From an uncultured Verrucomicrobiales bacterium (GTDB lineage: Bacteria > Verrucomicrobiota > Verrucomicrobiia > Verrucomicrobiales > DEV007), in assembly GCA_937891465.1 (NCBI GenBank), contig CALAHF010000174.1, positions 1 to 33,899 on the forward strand: a DNA stretch of 33,899 nucleotides, written 5' to 3'. The notes under the pieces are model-generated. The model did not search any database. It saw only the letters and a list, made by a program, of their open reading frames with translations, and was not told the origin of the DNA. Made by a program: the position numbers and the translations under genes. Positions 8,273 to 15,226 of this stretch are shown one piece after another. Positions within the stretch are counted from its first letter, which is position 1. Every line of letters begins with the position of its first letter.

Positions 8273-9766
8273 TCACTGAAGGCCGCGTAAAAGCAGTTCG
8301 GCGTTAGAGTTCGTGACGGAGATATTCTTAATGAGCGCTTCCATGGCCTCGCCGGCAGGTCGCTGGGCCATTTGCTTACGGAGTGTGGTAATGCGCTGGT
8401 ATTCATCAGGGTGGTAAAGAAGTTCATCTTTACGAGTTCCCGATTTCAACGTGTGAATCGCAGGCCAAATGCGAGATTCGGCCATTTCACGATCCAGAGT
8501 GATCTCCATATTTCCTGTTCCCTTAAATTCCTCAAAAATAATGTCATCCATCCGGCTGTCGGTCTCAATGAGACAGGTGGCCAGAATTGTGAGACTTCCG
8601 CCTTCTTCAACATTTCGTGCAGCTCCAAAGAACTTACGGGACCTCTCAAGAGCTTTTGGTGAAATACCGCCAGAACCAATCGGACCTCCGCCCCCGCCTC
8701 CCCCACGACCTCCACGGCCACGTTTGTTGCCGCCTCCGCCGCTTTGAGCGTTCGAGTTGTGGGCTCGCGCCAAACGAGTCAAACTATCCAGCAAAACAAC
8801 AACGTGCTTACCTTCTTCGACCATTCGTTTTGCCCGATCAAGCACCATATCCGATACTTGGACGTGACGCTGAGGACTCTCATCAAAAGTTGAACTGAAT
8901 ACTTCAGCATCGACAGTTTCTTTAAAATCAGTGACTTCCTCAGGACGCTCATCCAATAGGAGTACAATCAACTCGACTTCAGGATGATTTTTGTGAATCG
9001 AAATCGCAATATTCTTGAGAAGGATCGTTTTCCCGCCCCGGGGAGGAGCCACGATCAAACCACGCTGTCCTTTGCCAAGCGGTGCAATCATATCAATCGA
9101 ACGGGAAGAAGGGCTCTCAGCTCCTTCGTATTCCAAGATAATTCGCTCGTCAGGAAATAAAGCGGTGAGGCTATCGAATGGTCGCCCAGACTCCCATTCG
9201 TCTGCAGGTTTTCCCTCAATCGTTAGAATTTCTTCGACTGATAAAAATTTCTCACGATCGCGAGGCTGGCGAATATGACACCGGACTCGCTGCCCCGATT
9301 TTAGATCATATTTTCTGATATAGTCAGAAGTGATGTGAACATCATCAGCATTTGGAGAAAAACTCAGGCGAGGCCAACGAAGAAATCCAAATTTATCACC
9401 ATTGTGCTCTAGAAAACCTTCGGCTTCCAATCGGGTCCCGTGCTTTCCGTAATACTGCAGGATTTCGAACACTAGCTGATGTTTTGACCGGACTCCGGCA
9501 ACTCTCAAACCTGCTTCCTGAGCCAAAGCATGCAGTTTGGCAAGCGGCTCCTGTTGGAACTCATTGAGATCAATAAATTCAGGAACTTCCGGGGGCGGAG
9601 GAGATTCTTTCGGCTCCTTCTTCTTCGGGGCATCCGATTTTTCTTCTGATTCTACCTTAACCGGCTCAGCTTCAGTTTGTTGAACTGAATCGTCGGTCGA
9701 ATCTGAGCTATTCTCAGAGACAGGGACTTCAGGTGGTATTTGAATTTCTTTTTCCTCTGTATTCAT
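8273..9766 (-). CDS. rho: Transcription termination factor Rho with Gly/Arg-rich Q-loop insertion
   Basis: 497 residues against 419 in E. coli. Residues 1-65 are an acidic, Pro-rich, low-complexity extension. The Rho N-terminal helical domain and the cold-shock-like RNA-binding domain ([15 protein letters not shown], 116-130) follow. The RecA-like ATPase core has its P-loop APPRGGKT at 240-247, Walker [11 protein letters not shown] at 322-331 and SGTRKDELL with the likely arginine finger R445. The core is otherwise canonical ([15 protein letters not shown]). Between Walker B and FFGAARN, where E. coli has the Q-loop, residues 342-367 are an RG/poly-Gly stretch about 17 residues longer than expected. 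Rho is a hexameric RNA helicase that terminates transcription. Its start overlaps the coaE stop as ATGA, indicating translational coupling. Confidence 0.96.
   Translation of the reverse strand: MNTEEKEIQIPPEVPVSENSSDSTDDSVQQTEAEPVKVESEEKSDAPKKKEPKESPPPPEVPEFIDLNEFQQEPLAKLHALAQEAGLRVAGVRSKHQLVFEILQYYGKHGTRLEAEGFLEHNGDKFGFLRWPRLSFSPNADDVHITSDYIRKYDLKSGQRVRCHIRQPRDREKFLSVEEILTIEGKPADEWESGRPFDSLTALFPDERIILEYEGAESPSSRSIDMIAPLGKGQRGLIVAPPRGGKTILLKNIAISIHKNHPEVELIVLLLDERPEEVTDFKETVDAEVFSSTFDESPQRHVQVSDMVLDRAKRMVEEGKHVVVLLDSLTRLARAHNSNAQSGGGGNKRGRGGRGGGGGGGPIGSGGISPKALERSRKFFGAARNVEEGGSLTILATCLIETDSRMDDIIFEEFKGTGNMEITLDREMAESRIWPAIHTLKSGTRKDELLYHPDEYQRITTLRKQMAQRPAGEAMEALIKNISVTNSNAELLLRGLQ
8666..8743 (-). 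repeat. Gly/Arg-rich low-complexity insertion in Rho (Q-loop), G-rich coding strand
   Basis: Encodes Rho residues 342-367: clusters of glycine around KRGRGGR, then seven glycines. On the minus (coding) strand the DNA and mRNA contain closely spaced G-runs (GGAGG, GGGGG, GGGGG, GGAGG), a potential G-quadruplex. The normal Q-loop residues GK-V-L-TGG of E. coli appear replaced by GPIGSGG at the end of this stretch. Confidence 0.75.
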
Positions 9767-10389
9767 GAGGGTAACAAATTTTCTGCTTTGAGCGTCTCAC
9801 TCAATAAATTGGTCTGGAACTCCAACTCTGAGGAACTTCCGTCGTTCCAAATGACAACATCCGCGTTTTCAATTTTATCTGAAATGGGAAGTTGGGAGTT
9901 GAGAAGGGACTCTATGGTCGCTTGATCAAGGTTTCTGTTTTCTGAAAGTCGTTGCGATTGCGTTTTTTTTGAGGCGGCAATGACCACATCTAGATCCCTT
10001 TTTACGGGAAAATCCACTTCGTATAATAGAGGAACTTCCAAAACGAATAGTTCTGGTCGTTCGTCAACCGAAGCAGCCTGAAGCAGTGCCTTGTTTGCAG
10101 AGTTCAGAATTTGAGGGTGCAAAATTCCTTCGAGTGTTAATCTACGGGATTCTTCCTCAAAAACGATTTGTCTTAGCGCTGAACGATTGACGCCTCCGTC
10201 TGGATTTAAGACTTCGTTTCCAAACTCTTCGCTGATTGTCGCAATGATCTCCGGCTTTGTCAACAGATTGTGGGCCTCGGCATCGCAATCAAATAGCACA
10301 GTAAGCTTGACCCCAAACAGCTCTATCAGTCGTTTGACCACGGTTGATTTTCCTGTCGCGATTCCACCGGTGATTGCAATCGTCTTCAT
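9763..10389 (-). CDS. coaE: Dephospho-CoA kinase
   Basis: 208 residues, typical for the family. The P-loop GGIATGKST is at residues 8-16. The CoA-substrate motif DCDAEAH, the lid-region EVPLLYE, the RLSENR arginine motif and the terminal ADVVIWNDGS (family: AD-VI-N-GS) all match dephospho-CoA kinases. It phosphorylates the 3'-hydroxyl of dephospho-CoA with ATP, the last step of coenzyme A synthesis, in the cytoplasm. It is the first gene of the coaE-rho-rnd set; the stop overlaps the rho start (ATGA). Its own start lies just 12 nt past the base of a strong terminator stem, so its promoter must lie in or upstream of that hairpin, or the operon depends on read-through. Confidence 0.95.
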   Translation of the reverse strand: MKTIAITGGIATGKSTVVKRLIELFGVKLTVLFDCDAEAHNLLTKPEIIATISEEFGNEVLNPDGGVNRSALRQIVFEEESRRLTLEGILHPQILNSANKALLQAASVDERPELFVLEVPLLYEVDFPVKRDLDVVIAASKKTQSQRLSENRNLDQATIESLLNSQLPISDKIENADVVIWNDGSSSELEFQTNLLSETLKAENLLPS

Positions 10390-10401
10390 CGCAAATAATA
10401 A

Positions 10402-10430
10402 AAAAGGCGTGGTAGTGAACCACGCCTTTT
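10402..10430 (-). terminator. Rho-independent terminator of the pilus-like operon
   Basis: Perfect 11-bp stem: AAAAGGCGTGG (10402-10412) pairs with CCACGCCTTTT (10420-10430) around a 7-nt loop. Reading on the minus strand, after the secretin stop at 10475, the stem is followed by a T-rich tail (TTTTTTATTATTT). This is a textbook intrinsic terminator for the secretin transcript. It ends about a dozen bases before the coaE start codon. Confidence 0.9.
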
Positions 10431-10474
10431 AAGAATTTAAATCCAGAATAGCTATGATTTACCTTGGACTCCTA

Positions 10475-13102
10475 TCAAGGAGCTGGAGCAGTTGCATCAA
10501 CGCCCTCAGGAACATCAGTACCAATGAAACGATTGTTGATCTTCAATCCAGCAGGATCCTGAATTTCGGCACGGACGAAGATTGTGAGGTTCCGCTTGAG
10601 GTGCAGCTCAACGTTGTTTCGAAAGAGGCGACCAAAGATAGGAAGGTCACCAAGGAAAGGAACCTTATCTTCAACGTCTTGAACATCTTCACGAATCAAT
10701 CCACCAAGAGCAACGGTCTGTTGGTCCCAAATGGTGACCTGCGTTGTTACCTTCCGAGTATTAAAAACTGGCATTTCAATCCGGTTCTCGGTGATGACAA
10801 CTTGCTGTGCCTGACCAAGAGCGTTAAATCCAGCCGATGAAATTGGGCTTCCATAGTTAATAAATCCTTCGAATTCAACAACCTCAGGAGAGAGGTTAAG
10901 ATCGATTGTGAAGTTATCAGCACCAAGCACTGGATCAACTTCGAGCGTGACCCCTGTGTTCCGTGTTTCGAACGCAGTAGGCGTCGCAGGCGTTACCGGG
11001 AAGGTTCCGGTCGAAGAACCGTCACCACCTGTAATACCAGTCGTTCCGACCTGGTTTGGAATCTCTGGTGGATCATACTCAGTTGGGTAGATGAACTCAC
11101 GAATAACTTCGATTTTCGCGCGCTGACCACTTCGAGCCATGACGGACGGAGCAGTCATCAGATCAACGCCTTTCTTCTGGCGAAGCGCACGGATCATTAC
11201 TTGGAACTGTGGATCGGTAAACACGCCTGCAATTCCGAAGATTGAAGGAGCTACGGCCGACAAATCCTGAGTGCTACCAGCAGCATCAGAAATCAATCCA
11301 TCGATAGAATCTGCACTCAGCGCATTACCACCACTACGAAGACCCGCAGTAACTGGATTGCCTGCAATCGTTGTCCCATCCGGATTACTAAATGCGAAGT
11401 CAGTAGCAGTGAGGTTTCCGGCATTTGACGGAACCCCGCCGCTACCAAAAACCTTTGGAGCCGTTCCAATATTGAATGGTCCGAGGAGCCAATCAAAACC
11501 AAGCTCTTTCCCGTCTTCCTGAGAAATCTCAATGAAGCGTGAAGTGATGAAGATTTGCTTCTCGACTCCTGAAGTCAGTGTATCCAGAAAGATCTCTGCC
11601 AATTCCATCTGATCCTGTGTAGTTCTGACAATCAACTGCGAAGTTCGCGGGTTGAACGAAGCACTACCACCAGGAGGGAATGTCACACCTGAGGCTTCCA
11701 GAACTTCGCGGGCCGTCATTCGACCAGAACCTCCACCGCCACTATTCTCAACAGGGTCAGCAAAAGGATCTGCTGCGGCACCGCCACCGCCACCGCCACC
11801 GCCACCGCCACCGCCTGCAGTCAGGAATGTCGGAGGAACTGTGTAAGTATTTGTGTAAAGCTTATCATCAGGACGAGACAAAGGAACGATCAGGACCGCG
11901 TTTGGCTCGACCTTATACTTCATCTGAGCAAGCGAAGTCGTGTAGCGAAGCGCCTCAACAAGAGGGACATTCTGGAGTCGCAATGTGATACGAGTTGCAC
12001 CAACGCCACCATCAACTCCAAATCCGCCACCACCAGCACCAGCACCAGCAGGCGCATCAAAACCGCCTCCATCAAAGCCATCGCCACCAGCCGGGTCAGC
12101 AGGAGCAGCACCGCCGCCGCCAACACCTGCATCAAGGATAAAGTTTACTCCTTTGCGAGTTGGGTCATTTTCCTCCACATCCAGCTCAACACTTCTCTGC
12201 TGGAGAAACTGAAGAGCCTCGGTGAGCGGTGTATCCACAAACTCAACACTTGGCAGAATGATCTTTTTCAACTTCTGCTCATTCAAGAGGATTCGATCAG
12301 TCTCAGTATCGGTCTTCCCTACAATTGCATCAATTGGATTCGAGCCAACAGGAACAGGCATTTCCCATCCCTCAGCAATCTTGCGCATGAACGTCGCACG
12401 GGTTTGATCCCTCGCTGTATCGTAATACTTCAGGCGTTCCTGCTCGACCTTCTCCAAGCTCTGACGCGCAGCTCTGTTATAAGGGTCCTGGGTCAACGCT
12501 TCATTGTAACGAGCCTCTGCACCGTCATAATCGCCTAAATCAAGGTGTCCCTGCGCAACCTTGAGGGCATATTCGACTTTTCTCACCTTATCCAGATGAT
12601 CTGGAGTAAGCGCTGGAGAATACCATTCTGGATCCTGAAGACGCTCAAGAAGGCGCTTTGCCTCAAGATTGTCTGGATCCATTGACGGCTGCAAAACATC
12701 TTGAAGAAGCACAGTCGCTTCGGGGTATCGAGCTTCGACTGCACGCTGTTCGGCAAGCTTCACACTCGCATTGGCATACTGCTTGGTGTAAGCAGCTTTG
12801 CGAGATTCTGTCATCTCGGCATCTGGAAGCAAATCAAGTGCTGACTTATACTGCTCAATCGCACCTTGGTAATCTTCATCAGCCATTAACTGAGAACCAC
12901 GCAGAGCAGCCTCATCAGCTTTCTTCACCCGTTCTTGCAGACGAATCACGTAACGACTGGCAACTCCGGGCACGCCGCCCTCTCCTCCAGCGGCACTGCC
13001 GCCAGCTTCGGCGTAAACAGAATTACAAACTCCAACCGACGCGAGGGAGAGCGCGCAAACAAGTGCGGTGTGAATTTGTTTGAATTTAAGGGATGTTCTC
13101 AT
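10475..13102 (-). CDS. Amuc_1098-like secretin, outer-membrane channel of a pilus-like system
   Basis: 875 residues. A signal peptide ends near VYA at 31. Residues 55-235 contain tetratricopeptide-like helices (DYQGAIEQYKSAL, GDYDGAEARYNEAL). Residues 283-325 and 370-408 are small N-domains of secretins, split by a Gly-rich stretch (327-369). A second Gly-rich linker with 12 consecutive glycines (430-441) follows. Another N-domain (about 460-505) leads into the secretin barrel (about 510-850), with the signature VPFLGDLPIFGRLFR near the C-terminus. Secretins form 12-15-mer gated pores for type IV pili, type II secretion or related systems. The order of neighbours matches Amuc_1098-1102 of Akkermansia muciniphila, where this protein is the predicted pilus outer-membrane channel. 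It is the last gene of the operon, 88 nt after the 1099-like gene. Confidence 0.92.
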   Translation of the reverse strand: MRTSLKFKQIHTALVCALSLASVGVCNSVYAEAGGSAAGGEGGVPGVASRYVIRLQERVKKADEAALRGSQLMADEDYQGAIEQYKSALDLLPDAEMTESRKAAYTKQYANASVKLAEQRAVEARYPEATVLLQDVLQPSMDPDNLEAKRLLERLQDPEWYSPALTPDHLDKVRKVEYALKVAQGHLDLGDYDGAEARYNEALTQDPYNRAARQSLEKVEQERLKYYDTARDQTRATFMRKIAEGWEMPVPVGSNPIDAIVGKTDTETDRILLNEQKLKKIILPSVEFVDTPLTEALQFLQQRSVELDVEENDPTRKGVNFILDAGVGGGGAAPADPAGGDGFDGGGFDAPAGAGAGGGGFGVDGGVGATRITLRLQNVPLVEALRYTTSLAQMKYKVEPNAVLIVPLSRPDDKLYTNTYTVPPTFLTAGGGGGGGGGGGGAAADPFADPVENSGGGGSGRMTAREVLEASGVTFPPGGSASFNPRTSQLIVRTTQDQMELAEIFLDTLTSGVEKQIFITSRFIEISQEDGKELGFDWLLGPFNIGTAPKVFGSGGVPSNAGNLTATDFAFSNPDGTTIAGNPVTAGLRSGGNALSADSIDGLISDAAGSTQDLSAVAPSIFGIAGVFTDPQFQVMIRALRQKKGVDLMTAPSVMARSGQRAKIEVIREFIYPTEYDPPEIPNQVGTTGITGGDGSSTGTFPVTPATPTAFETRNTGVTLEVDPVLGADNFTIDLNLSPEVVEFEGFINYGSPISSAGFNALGQAQQVVITENRIEMPVFNTRKVTTQVTIWDQQTVALGGLIREDVQDVEDKVPFLGDLPIFGRLFRNNVELHLKRNLTIFVRAEIQDPAGLKINNRFIGTDVPEGVDATAPAP
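11780..11815 (-). repeat. Hexanucleotide tandem repeat coding for poly-glycine in the secretin
   Basis: Five perfect copies of CCGCCA (plus strand, 11781-11810) and a sixth partial copy give twelve glycine codons (residues 430-441). The unit is six bases, so slipped-strand changes would lengthen or shorten the linker by two glycines without breaking the frame. Confidence 0.9.
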
Positions 13103-13190
13103 GCAATGGTATTCTTTTAAGCGATTGCCGTTTTCAAGAATCGTCTCATTTTGACTAAACCTTATTGAAAAGATGAAAATGGGACAAATG

Positions 13191-14156
13191 TCAACTTTTC
13201 TTCGAGATTTCGATGTCTTTTTTTTGTCCGGTGTCTGATTCTACGGATATTTTGGCTGAATCCTCCTCAATTTTGAGAAGTCGGTATTTGTTTTTCTGAT
13301 CGTTTGATAAAGTGAATGTATCACCTTCCTTAATGTTTTGAGGCTCAACAGTCCCTAAATCATAAGTCAATTCTCCAAAATAAGTGGGTATAATTTTTGA
13401 AATACTCTTCTGAATCACTTGTTTTTCTGCAGACGGCATATACGTGATTTTGAGTTCTGAAACATCCTTCTTAATTCCATTTATTTCTTTCTCGATTTCT
13501 TCATACGCATCGATACGAAATTGCTGATCACTCGAGATCTCTCCGATCCTCATGATAAAAGTTTCACGCCGCTGCCAAGCTGCGGTTGGTTCCCGGATAA
13601 TCTGAAATCGCTCCGCATCAGGTTTGGCCGCAAATTTCAGCTTGTATCCCTTTGATTTCCTTTCCTTCACATAAAGCTTCCCAGTGTAAGGAGGGTGAGC
13701 ATTGGGGTCTTTAGGGCCGGTTTTTACTTCCCACTCCTCGATATTCGAAAATCCGTCATTATCGGAGTCCTGAGAGAGCACAGCAGCGTTCAAAAACGGT
13801 AAGTTATGCTCAATCAACCATTGGTTGGAAACAGGAGGTCGTACCAACTCCGACGTTGGATTCATCATATCGATCAAATTCCCATTCACCTCGACAATCG
13901 TAATCGACTTAAAAAGAGGGAGTGGCTTAGGTGGATCCCCCTTCATTGGAAGTTCCCACTGTGCATTTGCCTTTACAATTGCGTTCGCCTCTTTGACCCG
14001 GTTCACATCGTTCTCAGCAATCGTATCATCTTTCACAATCGGATCGCGCATAAACTGGTTTGGAAACGAAAACGCTTTAAAAGCGAAAAGCCCACTCACA
14101 GCGAGAACCACTGCGGCAGCCCCGATCAATACAAATTTATCCCATGCGCTGTTCAT
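13191..14156 (-). CDS. Amuc_1099-like pilus-system protein, membrane-anchored
   Basis: 321 residues. One N-terminal membrane helix (about 8-28, LIGAAAVVLAVSGLFAF) anchors a periplasmic region. Residues 130-142, DSDNDGFSNIEEW, form a thrombospondin type 3-like calcium-binding loop, followed by a conserved-looking TGPKDPNAHPPY. The C-terminal half is beta-rich and charged. I recognise the gene from its place between the Amuc_1100-like gene and the secretin rather than from a known enzyme motif; by analogy with PilP or GspC it could link the inner-membrane complex to the secretin. That role is inferred. It begins 50 nt after the Amuc_1100-like stop, without a Shine-Dalgarno sequence. Confidence 0.8.
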   Translation of the reverse strand: MNSAWDKFVLIGAAAVVLAVSGLFAFKAFSFPNQFMRDPIVKDDTIAENDVNRVKEANAIVKANAQWELPMKGDPPKPLPLFKSITIVEVNGNLIDMMNPTSELVRPPVSNQWLIEHNLPFLNAAVLSQDSDNDGFSNIEEWEVKTGPKDPNAHPPYTGKLYVKERKSKGYKLKFAAKPDAERFQIIREPTAAWQRRETFIMRIGEISSDQQFRIDAYEEIEKEINGIKKDVSELKITYMPSAEKQVIQKSISKIIPTYFGELTYDLGTVEPQNIKEGDTFTLSNDQKNKYRLLKIEEDSAKISVESDTGQKKDIEISKKS

Positions 14157-14206
14157 AAATTAGTTTTCAAATTAGTTTCTGTATCACTCAATTCCCCTCA
14201 CCAGAC

Positions 14207-15208
14207 TTACTTGCGTCCGGAATCGTCTTTCACTTCCTTGGCTTCCTTGCTTGAAGGGTCAAGAAATCTTACCACATCGACAATCATGTAGACTTCCAAA
14301 CTCTCCTGTCCCATCAGCACTTTCGCGTCCTCATCAGCAGGCTCATAGCCCTGCAATTTCATATTTGCTATAACTTCTGACTCAGATGCCGTTGGCCACC
14401 CTGCTTCTTCAAGCTGTGAAATCATCGCAACCTCCTCTGTGTCAGGGTTTTTGTACCGCGGAACATCACTGCCAGCAACCGCAATTAATTTTGCAGGAGG
14501 ATCAGGACTGCTGTTGGTGACTTTCATCACTCTCACAATGTAGAAAAACTTCTTATCATTGGCAATTCGATTCAAAAAAGTCTGAAATGACTGGTGACTT
14601 CCTGTGAATCGGAGTCTCACGGGATACTTATGAACCAGTCCGTCTGCGTGTTTATTGCTCGATGCCCCCTCTTCTCCCGGGATCAGATCCCTGGTAAGAC
14701 TGAGAAGCGACGTTGCATTAGATTCAATAATTGCTCGAATCAGGTGATCAATTGCCCCCAACTCGAAATCAAGAGTGGGCACCACATCAGGTGCCGGAAT
14801 TTTCCCCTTGTAGGTGTCGAAGCCTAAATAAAAGTCTTCTTCGCCTACGATTAAGAAATCACTTTCTTTCGCCACCGCTTTCAATGCGTCTACCTTTGTC
14901 CGCACCAATTGCTGGAATTCAGTGTCGCGAATGGCCTCGTTCAACGGGGTTTGAAACTGATTGAGATTCTGATAGAGCGCATCCACATCAGCCTTGTAAG
15001 TCTTCAGATTCCCTTCAAGCTTCTTGGTATTTTCGGGGCTGGGAAACGGCACCCGCTTAGAGAGGCTCTCTATTTGGGTCAACTTATCGCCCCAGCTCCC
15101 CATTGCTTCATCATAGCCGCTTTTTGCCTTCAAGCAGAAAAAGCCTGCCCCACCAATAAGCAGCAGTGAAATCACTCCAAATGTAGCTAACCAAATCTTC
15201 GGTTTCAT
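14207..15208 (-). CDS. Amuc_1100-like pilus-associated protein (PilO/GspM-like fold expected)
   Basis: 333 residues (Amuc_1100 has 317). An N-terminal membrane helix (about 5-27) is followed by a coiled-coil segment (about 35-115). Landmarks that align with Amuc_1100 as I remember it are DFYLGFDTYKGKIP (125-138), LDFELGAIDHLI (146-157), the VRLRFTGSHQSFQ...FFYIVRVMKV block (197-230) and VLMGQESLEVYMIVDVVRF (297-315). Amuc_1100 is the Akkermansia protein reported to signal through host TLR2, and its structure resembles PilO/GspM-type inner-membrane pilus components. Here it lies 18 nt downstream of the PilM/PilN-like gene, which fits a PilM-PilN-PilO assembly. Residues 231-296 are a variable hydrophilic stretch where Amuc_1100 instead has a Pro/Ala-rich region. 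Host signalling should not be assumed. Confidence 0.85.
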   Translation of the reverse strand: MKPKIWLATFGVISLLLIGGAGFFCLKAKSGYDEAMGSWGDKLTQIESLSKRVPFPSPENTKKLEGNLKTYKADVDALYQNLNQFQTPLNEAIRDTEFQQLVRTKVDALKAVAKESDFLIVGEEDFYLGFDTYKGKIPAPDVVPTLDFELGAIDHLIRAIIESNATSLLSLTRDLIPGEEGASSNKHADGLVHKYPVRLRFTGSHQSFQTFLNRIANDKKFFYIVRVMKVTNSSPDPPAKLIAVAGSDVPRYKNPDTEEVAMISQLEEAGWPTASESEVIANMKLQGYEPADEDAKVLMGQESLEVYMIVDVVRFLDPSSKEAKEVKDDSGRK

Positions 15209-15226
15209 AAAAAATCGTTTTGAAAA

